NCBI RefSeq assembly: GCF_009765865.1
Contig: NZ_LMUQ01000084.1
Location: 186,138 to 250,137, forward strand
DNA: 64,000 nucleotides
Origin: Acidisoma sp. L85
GTDB taxonomy: Bacteria > Pseudomonadota > Alphaproteobacteria > Acetobacterales > Acetobacteraceae
Direction of reading: 5' to 3'
Every line of letters begins with the position of its first letter. Position 1 is the stretch's first letter. Below, piece after piece: positions 1-8,678 of the stretch. The notes under the pieces were generated by a model. That model ran no database searches. It worked only from the letters and a program-made list of their open reading frames with translations, and was not told the DNA's origin. Both the position numbers and the translations under genes were made by a program.

Positions 1-2
1 AG

Positions 3-416
3 CTGTACCGGCGTGCGGTGGCGCAAGACAGCAAGATGTCGATCGCTACCGTCTACCGCACGGTCCGGCTGCTGGAAGAGAACGGCATCCTGGAACGGCG
101 CGACTTCGGTGGCGGCCGCGCACGCTACGAGCCGACGAGCCCCGGCCCGCATCACCACCTCGTGGATGTCGATACCGGCCGGGTCATTGAGTTTACTGAT
201 CCGGAACTTGAGCAGGCGATCAGGGCGATCGCCGGGCGGCTCGGTTTCGACCTCGCTTCTCATAGGCTTGAGCTGTTCGGCCATCGGCGCATCGACCGGC
301 CGTCGGAAGGTGCGGCGCGGAAGGCACAGCGCCGCGCGGCGCGCGAGGAGGCAGCCAAGGCCGTGCCGGTGGCTGGCGATGATGCGGATCTGAGTCCGCG
401 GGATCCGGCGTCGTGA
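3..416 (+). CDS. Fur-family transcriptional regulator (5' truncated by window edge)
   Basis: The reading frame is open from the first bases and the visible part begins inside the winged-helix domain (ISMATVYRT-like recognition helix, here MSIATVYRTVRLLEENG), so the true start lies upstream of the window. After it come the wing (GGGRARYE) and the start of the dimerisation/metal domain with HHHLVDVDTGRVIEF, the histidine-rich segment that in Fur/Mur/Irr proteins contributes metal ligands. No CxxC pairs are visible, as is common for alphaproteobacterial Fur/Mur/Irr. The C-terminus is basic and alanine-rich. The stop codon TGA overlaps the GTG start of the next gene, implying co-transcription with olsB. 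The family is clear; which metal it senses is not. Confidence 0.85.
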   Translation: MYRRAVAQDSKMSIATVYRTVRLLEENGILERRDFGGGRARYEPTSPGPHHHLVDVDTGRVIEFTDPELEQAIRAIAGRLGFDLASHRLELFGHRRIDRPSEGAARKAQRRAAREEAAKAVPVAGDDADLSPRDPAS

Positions 417-1240
417 GCACGACCGACGATCTATCCGAGGCTCTGGCGGCGCGGCATGTCGGTATTGGGGAGCTTCGGGCCGGAAATCTGGGACTGCGGA
501 TCGCCCGGGCGGATTGGGAGATCGATGCGGCGCAGGCGCTGCGCTACCGCGTGTTCTACGAGGAAATGGGCGCCTTGCCCGATCCCGTCGTGCTGGCCTC
601 GGGCCGCGACCGCGATGCTTATGACGCCGTGGCCGATCACCTGCTGGTGGTGGATCACGACCTCGGCGATGGCCGTGAAAGCGTGGTGGGGACCTATCGC
701 CTCATTCGCGAAAGCGCCGCGAAGACGGTCGGCCGGTTTTACACCGCCGGCGAATACGACATCGGCGTGCTGGAGCGTTTTCCGGGGCAGGTACTGGAAC
801 TTGGCCGGTCTTGCGTGGACAGCGCCTATCGCGGGCGCGCGGCGATGCAACTGCTATGGCGCGGCATCGCCGCCTATATCTTCATCCACAACATCGATCT
901 CATGTTCGGCTGCGCGAGCCTGCCGGGCACGGATGTCGATGTTCTAGCGCCTGACCTGACTTACCTGTTCGCCAACCATCTCGCGCCGCCGGCCATCAGG
1001 CTGCGCGCCTTGCCCGAGCGCTATGTCGATATGCAGCGCATGGACCCCGAGGCGATCGATTCGCGCAGCGTGCTGGCCGGACTGCCGCCGCTCATCAAGG
1101 GCTATCTCCGGCTCGGCGGTTTCGTGGGAGATGGGGCGGTGATCGACCATCAGTTCAACACAACGGATGTCGCGGTGGGGGGGCAGAGCGATCTCGTCAC
1201 GGATAAATACTACCGCCACTTCGGCCGCGACCTGCGTTAG
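413..1240 (+). CDS. olsB: L-ornithine N(alpha)-acyltransferase, GNAT-like (OlsB)
   Basis: A 275-residue protein of the OlsB / hemolysin-like acyltransferase family, which transfers a 3-hydroxyacyl chain from acyl carrier protein to ornithine to give lyso-ornithine lipid at the inner membrane. Seen: an early R-[YF]-R-V-F-Y-E segment (ALRYRVFYEEMGA), the acetyltransferase-fold core with VVGTYRL and LELGRSCVDSAYRG, and the C-terminal half with GCASLPGTD and IKGYLRLG, all in family order and at family length. The GTG start overlaps the preceding stop by 4 bases (GTGA), so translation is probably coupled to the Fur-like gene. The partner O-acyltransferase OlsA is not adjacent. The gene is followed by a palindromic intergenic repeat. 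Confidence 0.85.
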   Translation: MSTTDDLSEALAARHVGIGELRAGNLGLRIARADWEIDAAQALRYRVFYEEMGALPDPVVLASGRDRDAYDAVADHLLVVDHDLGDGRESVVGTYRLIRESAAKTVGRFYTAGEYDIGVLERFPGQVLELGRSCVDSAYRGRAAMQLLWRGIAAYIFIHNIDLMFGCASLPGTDVDVLAPDLTYLFANHLAPPAIRLRALPERYVDMQRMDPEAIDSRSVLAGLPPLIKGYLRLGGFVGDGAVIDHQFNTTDVAVGGQSDLVTDKYYRHFGRDLR

Positions 1241-1281
1241 GCGGGGCTCGTCTCTGATTTGAACCGTGGTCGATCCACCAA

Positions 1282-1370
1282 CGTCATGCTCGGCGAAGGC
1301 CGGGCATCCACGCCTTTGCTTGCGTGACGAAGAGGAAGGCGTGGATGGCACGCCTTCGCGTACCATGACG
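1282..1370. repeat. Dispersed palindromic intergenic repeat, copy 1
   Basis: The copy opens with CGTCATGCTCGGCGAAGGC and closes with its near complement CGCCTTCGCGTACCATGACG; inside it the arms ATCCACGCCTT and AAGGCGTGGAT pair, so the RNA from either strand folds into a long two-tier hairpin. Outside the core, GAACCG (1261) and CGGTTC (1384) form a further inverted pair. It lies between the convergent ends of olsB and the pseudouridine synthase gene. Four more copies are at 3813, 14433, 37968 and 42801. Confidence 0.9.
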
Positions 1371-1418
1371 GATCTCTGGGTCGCGGTTCAGCATTAGATC
1401 ATCACGCGTTAGTCGGCT

Positions 1419-2402
1419 CTACCGCTCCCACTTCGCAGCTGGTGCCGCGGGAATGGGAAAGCCGAGCTGGCCGAAGGTTTCGGCCATGTGCGCCGGCGGT
1501 GGCACGGCCACGCTGAGCGTGCCGCCAGCCGGATGCGGCAGGGTCAAGGCGCGGGCGTGCAGATGGAGCGGACCGGCGACGGTCTCCATGTTGGATTCGC
1601 CGCCATAGGCCATGTCGCCGAGAATCGGATGGCCGATCGCGGCGCAATGCACCCGGAGCTGATGGGTGCGCCCGGTCTCGGGATAGAGGCCGAGCCAACT
1701 GAACTTGCGGCCGGCATGATCGAGCGTCTCGAATTCCGTGACGGCGCGGGTCGCCTCGGGATCCTTGGGATGGGCGATGGCGCTTCTGGCCCCGCCCAAA
1801 CCTTGCGTGCGGGTAAGGGCCAGGTCGATCCGGCCCTCCATTGGGATCGGCAGACCATGCACGACGGCCCAATAGGTCTTCTTGACGCTCCGCCCGCGAA
1901 AAGCGGCGGCGAGTTTGGCGGCGGTGCCGGGCGTCCGCGCGAGTAGCAGAGCGCCCGAGGTGTCGCGATCGAGGCGATGGACGAGCCTCGGCCGGTCCGG
2001 CGCGCCGAAACGAAAGCCGTCGAGCAGGCCGTCGAGATGATGGGTGATGCCGGGGCCGCCTTGGGTCGGGAGGCCCGGCGGCTTGTCGATGACGATGACC
2101 CAGTCGTCCTGATAGACGACCATGCGGGCGAGGTCCTTGAGTGTTCGCTCGTCTAGTGCGCGGGGCGTGCGCTCCGTTGGCGCCTCAGTCGCATTGAGGG
2201 CGGGGGGCGGCACGCGCACTTCCTGGCCGGCAACCAGGCGCAAAGATGTCGGCGCGCGCTTGCCATCGACGCGGATCTGGCCAGTGCGGCAGAGCTTCTC
2301 GATGGCGCCTTGCGACAAGCCCGGATAGTGGCGGCGGAACCAGCGGTCGAGACGGATCTCGGCCTCGTCCTCGGTGACCTGGCGCGTGGTGACGAGGCTC
2401 AT
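1419..2402 (-). CDS. RluA-family 23S rRNA pseudouridine synthase (RluC/RluD-like)
   Basis: 327 residues with an N-terminal S4 RNA-binding domain (about 15-63, RLDRWFRRHYPGLSQG..KLCRTGQIRVDGKR) and a RluA-type catalytic domain from about 90. The catalytic-aspartate motif is HRLDRDTSG, with Asp145, and the later GRTHQLRVH motif is intact. It isomerises uridines in 23S rRNA. The start was placed at the ATG whose first bases overlap the TGA of rarA (ATGA), because the S4 domain begins at residue 15; the longer open frame upstream is only the shadow of rarA. Close coupling with rarA is plausible. RluC is the likeliest ortholog since an S4 domain is present, but RluD shares the layout, so no symbol is given. 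Confidence 0.88.
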   Translation of the reverse strand: MSLVTTRQVTEDEAEIRLDRWFRRHYPGLSQGAIEKLCRTGQIRVDGKRAPTSLRLVAGQEVRVPPPALNATEAPTERTPRALDERTLKDLARMVVYQDDWVIVIDKPPGLPTQGGPGITHHLDGLLDGFRFGAPDRPRLVHRLDRDTSGALLLARTPGTAAKLAAAFRGRSVKKTYWAVVHGLPIPMEGRIDLALTRTQGLGGARSAIAHPKDPEATRAVTEFETLDHAGRKFSWLGLYPETGRTHQLRVHCAAIGHPILGDMAYGGESNMETVAGPLHLHARALTLPHPAGGTLSVAVPPPAHMAETFGQLGFPIPAAPAAKWER

Positions 2403-3787
2403 TGGCCGGCCTGCCGTTCGGCGCGGAGCTTGGCCCAGTGTGAGAGGCGGCGGCCGATCTCGCGTTCCAGCCCACGGTCGGTCGGGCTGTAGAAGCTTCC
2501 CCGCTCCATCCCGTCCGGAAAGTAGTTCTGGCCGGAGAAAGCCTCCTCCTCGCCATGATCGTATTCGTAACCCGCGCCATAGCCGAGCTCGCGCATGAGT
2601 TTGGTGGGGGCGTTGCGAATATGAGCCGGCGGCATGAGGCTGCCGGTGGCCTTGGCGGCGCGTTGGGCCGCGCCAAAGGCGGCATAGACCGCGTTCGATT
2701 TCGGCGCGGTGCCGAGGTAGACGACAGCTTGCGCCAAGGCGAGTTCCCCTTCGGGGCTGCCCAGCCGCTCGTAGGTTTCCCAGGCGTGCAGCGTGAGGGT
2801 GAGAGCCTGCGGATCGGCCATGCCGATATCCTCGGCGGCGAAGCGCAGCAGGCGGCGCGCGATATAGCGCGGATCCTCGCCGCCCGTCAGCATGCGGGCG
2901 AACCAATAGAGCGCCGCGTCAGGGTCCGAGCCGCGCAGCGACTTATGCAGTGCGGAGATGAGGTTGTAGTGCTCCTCGCGATCCTTGTCGTAGAGCGCGG
3001 CGCGTTTGGACAGCAGATCGGCGAGTGCCGCCGCATCCATCTCGGGCGTGTCGTCAGGCAGTGAGAAAAGCTGTTCGGCCATATTGAGCAGATAGCGGCC
3101 GTCGCCATCCGACATCGCGGCGAGGCTGGCGCGCGCCTCGGCATCGAGCGGAAGGGCGCGTCCGACCTCGGTTTCCGCCCGCGCGAGAAGCTGGCCGAGC
3201 GCCGCATCGTCGAGCCGGCGGAGGACAAGAACCTGGCAGCGCGAGAGGAGGGCGCCGTTCAGGGCGAAGGACGGATTCTCGGTCGTGGCGCCGATCAGGG
3301 TGACGATGCCTTCCTCGACCACGGGCAGAAAGGCGTCCTGCTGGGCGCGGTTGAAGCGGTGGATTTCATCGACGAAGAGCAGGGTGCCCTGGCCGGTACG
3401 ACGGTGGCGCGCGGCGTCCTCGAAGACCCGCTTGAGGTCGGCGACGCCCGAGAAGACGGCGGAAATCTGCGAGAAGAGGAGATCGGCCTGTTCGGCGATG
3501 AGGCGCGCGATGGTGGTTTTGCCGACACCCGGCGGTCCCCACAGGATGAGCGAGGCGAGCGAGCCGCGCGCGAGCATGCGGGTAACGGTGCCTTGGGGTC
3601 CCAGGAGATGATCCTGGCCGGTGACATCGGCGAGCGTCGCGGGCCGCAGCCGGTCGGCGAGGGGACGCGGCTTCGCGTTGCCGCCACGACGGTGGGACGT
3701 CGGAGAGGTGGCGGCGGGTTCGGCTTCGGCACCGAAGAGGTCGGGGGAAGCTGGCGCGCGAGACACTACTGACCTCTCCTCGTCCAC
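2399..3787 (-). CDS. rarA: Replication-associated recombination protein A (AAA+ ATPase)
   Basis: 462 residues, the usual RarA/MgsA/WRNIP1 length. Walker A GPPGVGKT is at about 84-91, Walker B LLFVDEIHRFN at about 136-146, sensor 1 GATTENPSF follows, and the C-terminal tetramerisation part carries the family phrases RGSDPDAALYWFARML and GGEDPRYIARRLLRFA. RarA is a clamp-loader-like tetramer that works at stalled replication forks. The N-terminal 40 residues are low-complexity. The stop overlaps the start of the pseudouridine synthase gene. Upstream lies palindromic repeat copy 2 and then the rplQ terminator, so this gene probably has its own promoter within about 3790-3920. Confidence 0.93.
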   Translation of the reverse strand: MDEERSVVSRAPASPDLFGAEAEPAATSPTSHRRGGNAKPRPLADRLRPATLADVTGQDHLLGPQGTVTRMLARGSLASLILWGPPGVGKTTIARLIAEQADLLFSQISAVFSGVADLKRVFEDAARHRRTGQGTLLFVDEIHRFNRAQQDAFLPVVEEGIVTLIGATTENPSFALNGALLSRCQVLVLRRLDDAALGQLLARAETEVGRALPLDAEARASLAAMSDGDGRYLLNMAEQLFSLPDDTPEMDAAALADLLSKRAALYDKDREEHYNLISALHKSLRGSDPDAALYWFARMLTGGEDPRYIARRLLRFAAEDIGMADPQALTLTLHAWETYERLGSPEGELALAQAVVYLGTAPKSNAVYAAFGAAQRAAKATGSLMPPAHIRNAPTKLMRELGYGAGYEYDHGEEEAFSGQNYFPDGMERGSFYSPTDRGLEREIGRRLSHWAKLRAERQAGQ

Positions 3788-3812
3788 ATCGTCATGCTCG
3801 TCCTTGTCACAT

Positions 3813-3898
3813 CGTCATGCTCGGCGAAGGCCGAGCATCCACGCCTTTGCTCGCCCCACCAAGAAGGCGTGGATGGCACGCCTTCGCGTGCCATGACG
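3813..3898. repeat. Dispersed palindromic intergenic repeat, copy 2
   Basis: Same family as 1282: begins CGTCATGCTCGGCGAAGGCC and ends CGCCTTCGCGTGCCATGACG, with inner arms GCATCCACGCCTT and AAGGCGTGGATGGC. This copy is the only one not between convergent genes; it sits between the rplQ terminator and the start of rarA, both on the minus strand. A short extra CATCGTCATGCTCG (from 3788) just before it looks like a partial duplication of its left tip. Confidence 0.9.
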
Positions 3899-3928
3899 AT
3901 GAGCGGGGATGAACCGTGGTCTGAAACG

Positions 3929-3962
3929 AAAAAGGCGGACCTTTGCGGGTCCGCCTTTTTCA
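3929..3962 (-). terminator. Rho-independent terminator after rplQ
   Basis: Read on the minus strand, AAAGGCGGACC / GGTCCGCCTTT arms with a short GCAAA-type loop are followed by a T run. An A run also precedes it, so it can act in both directions. It lies about 22 bases after the rplQ stop and closes the rpsM-rplQ operon. Confidence 0.9.
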
Positions 3963-3983
3963 GTCGTATCGGCTGCCGAAAAA

Positions 3984-4418
3984 TCAATCCTCGGCGGTCG
4001 GGGACTGGGCGTCAGCGTTGACTTCCTGCACCGGGCCGCTGTCCTGGCCTTTGGCGGAAGGGTCACGCTCGACCAGTTCGATCACCGCCATGTCGGCGGC
4101 GTCACCGTAGCGGACGCCGGCCTTCAGGACGCGGGTATAACCGCCCTGCCGCGTCTTGTAGCGCTCGGCGAGCGCCACGAAGAGCTTGCTGACGATGATG
4201 TCGTCCTGCAGCAGCGACAGCGCCTGGCGGCGGGCGTGCAGACCGCCGCGCTTGCCGAGCGTGATGAGCCGCTCGGCGACCGGCCGAAGCTCCTTCGCCT
4301 TGGGCAGCGTGGTGGTGATCTGCTCGTGCTTCAGCAGGGCCACGGCCATGTTGCGGAACATGGCCTTCCGATGGGTGGAGGTAACGTTGAGCTTTCGCCC
4401 GTGTACACCGTGACGCAT
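3984..4418 (-). CDS. rplQ: 50S ribosomal protein L17
   Basis: 144 residues. The universal L17 start ([20 protein letters not shown]) and the [13 protein letters not shown] segment are intact; the 20 or so residues after the conserved domain are an acidic/polar tail (DAQSPTAED end) typical of alphaproteobacterial L17. Last gene of the alpha operon, 34 bases after rpoA, and followed by an intrinsic terminator. Confidence 0.97.
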   Translation of the reverse strand: MRHGVHGRKLNVTSTHRKAMFRNMAVALLKHEQITTTLPKAKELRPVAERLITLGKRGGLHARRQALSLLQDDIIVSKLFVALAERYKTRQGGYTRVLKAGVRYGDAADMAVIELVERDPSAKGQDSGPVQEVNADAQSPTAED

Positions 4419-4452
4419 GGTTTCAGTCCTTTGACCTTTGCGTGCCTAAACT

Positions 4453-5472
4453 TCAGAACGGCTCTTCGAGGCGACGCGCGAGGTCCTCGATATTCTCAGG
4501 CGGCCACCCCGGCACGTTCATGCCGAGCGCGAGGCCCATCGCCGTAAGCACTTCCTTGATCTCGTTCAGAGATTTGCGGCCGAAGTTCGGTGTCCGCAGC
4601 ATCTCCTGCTCGCTCTTCTGAACGAGGTCGCCGATATAGACGATATTGTCGTTCTTCAGGCAGTTCGCGCTACGCACCGACAGCTCAAGCTCATCGACCT
4701 TGCGAAGCAGGTTGCGGTTGAACGGCAGGTCGTCCTGCTGCTCTTCCAGGCGAAGCTGCTGCGGCTCATCGAAGTTGATGAAGAGCTGAAGCTGGTCCTG
4801 CAGGATACGGGCAGCGAGGGCCACCGCATCCTCAGGCGTCACTGCGCCGTTGGTCTCCAGCGTGAGCAGGAGCTTGTCATAGTCGGTAACCTGACCGACG
4901 CGGGTCGGCTCGACCTTGTAGGAGACGCGCTTGACCGGCGAGTAGATCGAATCGACCGGGATCAGCCCAATCGGCGCATCCTCGGGGCGGTTCGCGCTGG
5001 CGGCGACATAGCCCTTGCCGATGTTGACCGTGAACTCCATGCCCAGCTTCACACCCTCGTCGAGGGTGCAGATGACGAGTTCCGGGTTCATGATCTCGAT
5101 ATCATGGCCGGTCTGGATCTGCTCGGCGCGCACTTCGCCGGGGCCAACGGCCGAGAGCATCATCCGCTTCGGGCCTTCGCCGTGCATGCGAAGCGCCAAT
5201 TGCTTCACGTTCAGCACGATATCCGTCACGTCCTCACGAACGCCGGGGATGGTGCTGAATTCATGAAGCACGCCGTCGATCTGGAGTGCCGTCACCGCGG
5301 CGCCCTGCAGGGAGGAGAGCAGGATGCGGCGGATCGCGTTGCCGAGCGTCATGCCGAAGCCGCGCTCTAGCGGCTCCGCCACCACGGTGGCGACGCAGGA
5401 GGGATCGTTACCCGGCTCGAACTCGAGCTTCTCGGGCTTGATCAGCGATTCCCAATTTCTCTGCAATACCAC
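4453..5472 (-). CDS. rpoA: RNA polymerase subunit alpha
   Basis: 339 residues. The N-terminal assembly domain has [19 protein letters not shown] near residue 40, and the C-terminal domain has the DNA/activator-contact region [13 protein letters not shown] and [16 protein letters not shown]. The start is assigned to GTG at 5472, giving [13 protein letters not shown] as in relatives, with AGAGG about 6 bases ahead; the open frame continues 25 codons further upstream but that part has no alpha-subunit sequence. Lies between rpsK and rplQ in the canonical alpha operon order; rpsD is absent between rpsK and rpoA, as in other Alphaproteobacteria. Confidence 0.97.
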   Translation of the reverse strand: MVLQRNWESLIKPEKLEFEPGNDPSCVATVVAEPLERGFGMTLGNAIRRILLSSLQGAAVTALQIDGVLHEFSTIPGVREDVTDIVLNVKQLALRMHGEGPKRMMLSAVGPGEVRAEQIQTGHDIEIMNPELVICTLDEGVKLGMEFTVNIGKGYVAASANRPEDAPIGLIPVDSIYSPVKRVSYKVEPTRVGQVTDYDKLLLTLETNGAVTPEDAVALAARILQDQLQLFINFDEPQQLRLEEQQDDLPFNRNLLRKVDELELSVRSANCLKNDNIVYIGDLVQKSEQEMLRTPNFGRKSLNEIKEVLTAMGLALGMNVPGWPPENIEDLARRLEEPF

Positions 5473-5556
5473 GTTCGCCTCTTGTAACAACAGACCGGGC
5501 GCGGCCCCTATCGAAGACGGGGACCGCGCCGCGGTGAATGAACGCAATCGAAAAGC

Positions 5557-5955
5557 TTAGACGCGACGGCGCTTGCGGGGGCGGCAGCCATTATGCGGCA
5601 CGGCGGTACGATCGCGGATGGAACTCACCTGGAAGCCGACGGTCTGCAGCGCACGCAGCGCGCTCTCACGGCCCGAACCGGGACCGCTGACCTCGATCTC
5701 CAAGGTCTCCATGCCATGGTCGCGGGCCTTGCGACCGGCATCCTCGGCGGCGACCTGGGCGGCATAGGGCGTGGACTTGCGGCTGCCCTTGAAGCCCTGG
5801 CTACCGGCGGACGACCAGGCGATGGTGTTGCCCTGGGCATCCGTGATTGTCACGACAGTGTTGTTGAAGGTTGCGGCAACATGAGCCACACCCGAGCTGA
5901 TGTTCTTGCGCTCTTTCTTACGGGGGCGAGAAGAGCTCGCGGCGGGCTTCGCCAT
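5557..5955 (-). CDS. rpsK: 30S ribosomal protein S11
   Basis: 132 residues with the S11 core: [34 protein letters not shown] and the C-terminal [13 protein letters not shown], which binds 16S rRNA in the platform. The N-terminal 20 residues are basic. Operon position between rpsM (91-base gap) and rpoA is canonical. Confidence 0.98.
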   Translation of the reverse strand: MAKPAASSSRPRKKERKNISSGVAHVAATFNNTVVTITDAQGNTIAWSSAGSQGFKGSRKSTPYAAQVAAEDAGRKARDHGMETLEIEVSGPGSGRESALRALQTVGFQVSSIRDRTAVPHNGCRPRKRRRV

Positions 5956-6046
5956 GGATATTCCTGTCTATCTGAAGCGCCCACCGCAGCGGAGGAGCCG
6001 CGCGCGGCGAGGCGATAATTAAAGAAGCCGAGACCCCGAGGCGCCT

Positions 6047-6424
6047 CTACTTCGTGACCTTCTTCTTACCGGCGATCGCCACGGCCTTGCCCTTGCGGGT
6101 GCGGGCATTGGTGTGGGTGCGCTGGCCGCGAACCGGCAGTCCGCGACGATGACGGAGGCCGCGATAGCAACCCAGATCCATCAGGCGCTTGATGTTCATC
6201 GCGACTTCGCGGCGAAGATCGCCTTCGACCCGGATCTCACGGTCGATCAGCTCACGGATCTTCAGCACTTCGTCGTCCGAGAGCTGGTTCACGCGACGCT
6301 CGGACGCGATGCCGAGGCGGGTGCAGATGTCCAGCGCCTTGGTCGGACCGATGCCGTAGATATAACGCAGGCTAATCACAACCCGCTTATTGGTCGGGAT
6401 ATTGACCCCGGCGATGCGCGCCAC
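6047..6424 (-). CDS. rpsM: 30S ribosomal protein S13
   Basis: 125 residues. Start assigned to the GTG giving [15 protein letters not shown], with GAGGAG about 10 bases upstream; the frame runs 16 codons further upstream without S13 homology. The helix-two-turn-helix [16 protein letters not shown] and the basic tail [15 protein letters not shown] are intact. First gene of the alpha operon here, separated from adk by a promoter and a terminator-like hairpin. Confidence 0.97.
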   Translation of the reverse strand: MARIAGVNIPTNKRVVISLRYIYGIGPTKALDICTRLGIASERRVNQLSDDEVLKIRELIDREIRVEGDLRREVAMNIKRLMDLGCYRGLRHRRGLPVRGQRTHTNARTRKGKAVAIAGKKKVTK

Positions 6425-6488
6425 GATGAAACACTCCTCAAGCGCCGAGCGCTCACGCGGTCGGCTGATCAATCCCGGAATGGCCGAG

Positions 6489-6524
6489 AAAAAAGGCCCG
6501 TCGGGGGAAAACCCCCTCGGCCGA
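6489..6524 (-). terminator. Terminator / leader hairpin between adk and rpsM
   Basis: On the minus strand GGCCGAGGGGG-TTTT-CCCCCGACGGGCC folds into a strong stem and is followed by TTTTTT (6494-6489). It could end the secY-adk transcript. It also lies immediately downstream of the candidate promoter at 6532-6559, so it may act as an attenuator in the rpsM leader. Confidence 0.75.
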
Positions 6525-6531
6525 GCGGCGG

Positions 6532-6559
6532 AATATATCGCCGGGGGTCAGAGAGTCAA
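6532..6559 (-). promoter_or_regulatory. Sigma70-like promoter ahead of the rpsM operon
   Basis: Minus strand -35 TTGACT (6559-6554), a 16-base spacer, and -10 TATATT (6537-6532). It starts right after the adk stop codon and points at rpsM. The match is close to the vegetative consensus; the predicted start site is near 6525, directly at the edge of the terminator-like hairpin. Confidence 0.6.
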
Positions 6560-6569
6560 TCGCGCCTGA

Positions 6570-7256
6570 TCAACTCTGCGTGAGCGCATGGGAGGGTTCG
6601 ACGCTGGGCAGGGTCTCGAGCGTCGCCTCTATGGTCGCGGCAACCTCGGAGATATCGGCCAAACCATCGACAATCCGCAGGCGGTCCCGGGCCTCGTAAT
6701 AGGGCAGGAGCGGCGCCGTCTGACGGTTGTAAGCCTCCAGCCGTGCGGCCACGACTTCCCGCCGGTCATCGGGCCGCCGGATAAAGACGTGGTTGCCGCA
6801 GATGTCGCAGGTCTCCGCCACTTTCGGGAGGCGGAACTCATCGTGGTAGCTGGCGCCGCAATTTGCGCAGCTGAAGCGGCCGGCAATGCGTTCCACCAGC
6901 ACCGCATCATTCACGCGCAGTTCGATCACCCCGTCGATGCCGGTGCCGCTGTGAGCGAGCATTTCGTCCAGCGCCTCGGCCTGGGGCACGGTGCGGGGGA
7001 AGCCGTCGAGGATGAAGCCGTTCCGGCAGTCCTCATGCCGGATGCGATGTTCCAGCATGGCGATGATCATCTCATCCGGCACCAGGCGGCCGCTCTCCAT
7101 GATGCTTTTGGCGCGCAGCCCGATCTCGGTACCCCCCGAGACTTCGGCGCGCAGCATGTCGCCGGTCGAGATTTGGGCGAGCCCATGGCGTAGCTGCAGG
7201 CCCTTTGCCTGGGTGCCTTTTCCGGCGCCCGGCGGCCCGAGCAGGATGATCTTCAC
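6570..7256 (-). CDS. adk: Adenylate kinase with zinc-type LID
   Basis: 228 residues. P-loop GPPGAGKGT at 7-15, the NMP-binding ISTGDMLRAE, and FILDGFPRT. The LID domain carries four cysteines (Cys130, Cys133, Cys150, Cys153, as CANC and CDIC), the arrangement that binds structural zinc in Gram-positive adenylate kinases; many Gram-negative enzymes lack it. It interconverts ATP + AMP and 2 ADP. Start overlaps the secY stop by 4 bases, so the two are translated together. Confidence 0.97.
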   Translation of the reverse strand: MKIILLGPPGAGKGTQAKGLQLRHGLAQISTGDMLRAEVSGGTEIGLRAKSIMESGRLVPDEMIIAMLEHRIRHEDCRNGFILDGFPRTVPQAEALDEMLAHSGTGIDGVIELRVNDAVLVERIAGRFSCANCGASYHDEFRLPKVAETCDICGNHVFIRRPDDRREVVAARLEAYNRQTAPLLPYYEARDRLRIVDGLADISEVAATIEATLETLPSVEPSHALTQS

Positions 7257-8602
7257 CGTCCCCTCCCTCGCCCCCGGCCCCGCTTGATGAGGCCATCATA
7301 TTGATGGGCGAGGAGATGGGACTGGATTTGCGTCACCGTGTCCATAGTGACCGACACGATGATGAGCAGGCTCGTGCCACCGAAGTAGAAGGGTAGGCTG
7401 TAATGCCCGATTAAGAACTCGGGCACGAGACAGACTACCACCAGATAGAGGGCACCGATCGTCGTCAGACGCGTCAGGATGCGGTCGAAATAGCTCGCGG
7501 TATTGGCGCCCGGCCGGATGCCCGGAATGAATCCGCCCTGCTTTTTGAGATTTGTCGCGGTCTCCTCCGGATTGAACACAACCGCGGTGTAGAAATAGGA
7601 GAAGAAGATAATCAGCGCCGCGTAGAGGATCATATAGACGGGCTGCCCGTGGCCGAGGGAGCCGGCAAGCCATCGCACCCAGGCGGGGCCGGTTCCGGTG
7701 ATATGCGAGAAGCCGATGATCGTCGCCGGGATCAGCAGGATCGAGCTGGCGAAGATCGGCGGGATGACGCCCGAGGTATTGATCTTGAGCGGCATGTGGC
7801 TGGAGTCGCCGCCATACATCCGCTGTCCGACCTGGCGTTTGGGATACTGGATGACGATGCGCCGCTGCGCCCGCTCCATGAACACCACGAAGCCGATGAT
7901 CAATACGGCGCCCAGAACGAAGAGCAGTACGAAGATCGGCGATAGGGCACCGGTCTTGCCGAGTTCCAGGAGGTTGGCGAAAGCGCGCGGCAGATTGGCC
8001 ACGATGCCGGCGAAAATGATGAGGCTCGCGCCGTTGCCGACTCCTCGGGCGGTGATCTGCTCGCCGATCCACATCAGGAACATGGTGCCGCCGACCAGCG
8101 TGACGACGCAGGTGAAGCGGAAGAACATGCCGGGGTCGATCACCGCCGGTCCCAGCGAGCCTCGCATCGATTCGAGGCCGACGGCGATGCCGTAGGACTG
8201 GAAGATCGCGATGATCGCCGTGAGGTATCGCGTGTACTGGTTCAGCCGGCGCCGCCCGCTGTCGCCTTCCTTCTTCAACGCCTCAAGCGATGGGATGGCC
8301 GAGGACATCAGCTGAATGATGATGCTGGCGCTGATGTAGGGCATGATGTTGAGCGCGAAAACGGTCATGCGCCCCAAAGCGCCGCCCGAGAACATGTCGA
8401 ACATGCCGAGAATGCCGCCGCCGGTGCGGGTCATGAGCTGGCTCATGACCGCGGGATCGACCCCTGGAACCGGAATGTAGGTTCCGATCCGGAAGACGAT
8501 GAGCGCCCCCAGGGTGAACCAAATCCGTTTCTTGAGCTCGGTCGCCTTGGCGAAGGTGCCGAAGTTTAAGTTAGCCGCAAGCTGCTCGGCCGCCGAGGCC
8601 AT
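7253..8602 (-). CDS. secY: Preprotein translocase subunit SecY
   Basis: 449 residues, ten hydrophobic segments. Family phrases: RIGTYIPVPGVDP near the first helix, the QLMSSAIPSLEALKKEG loop, GVGNGASLIIFAGI, YPKRQVGQRMYGG in the cytoplasmic loop, and the FYTAVVFNPEETATNLKKQGGFIPGIRPG loop that contacts SecA and ribosome. It forms the SecYEG channel; secE lies elsewhere in this window (38.7 kb). Unusually, the gene upstream is lipB on the same strand, 76 bases away, where rplO would be expected. Confidence 0.97.
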   Translation of the reverse strand: MASAAEQLAANLNFGTFAKATELKKRIWFTLGALIVFRIGTYIPVPGVDPAVMSQLMTRTGGGILGMFDMFSGGALGRMTVFALNIMPYISASIIIQLMSSAIPSLEALKKEGDSGRRRLNQYTRYLTAIIAIFQSYGIAVGLESMRGSLGPAVIDPGMFFRFTCVVTLVGGTMFLMWIGEQITARGVGNGASLIIFAGIVANLPRAFANLLELGKTGALSPIFVLLFVLGAVLIIGFVVFMERAQRRIVIQYPKRQVGQRMYGGDSSHMPLKINTSGVIPPIFASSILLIPATIIGFSHITGTGPAWVRWLAGSLGHGQPVYMILYAALIIFFSYFYTAVVFNPEETATNLKKQGGFIPGIRPGANTASYFDRILTRLTTIGALYLVVVCLVPEFLIGHYSLPFYFGGTSLLIIVSVTMDTVTQIQSHLLAHQYDGLIKRGRGRGRGR

Positions 8603-8678
8603 GCCACGTCCCCATCCTTGACGGAGGCGCCAGTCCGATCGATCGCACGATCCTCCCGACGCCCCCTAGAAACCCGTT

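Noticed and set aside
1419-2906. 495-codon frame read as one long pseudouridine synthase
   Set aside because: The upstream 168 codons are the antisense-frame shadow of rarA; the S4 domain starts after the ATG at 2402.
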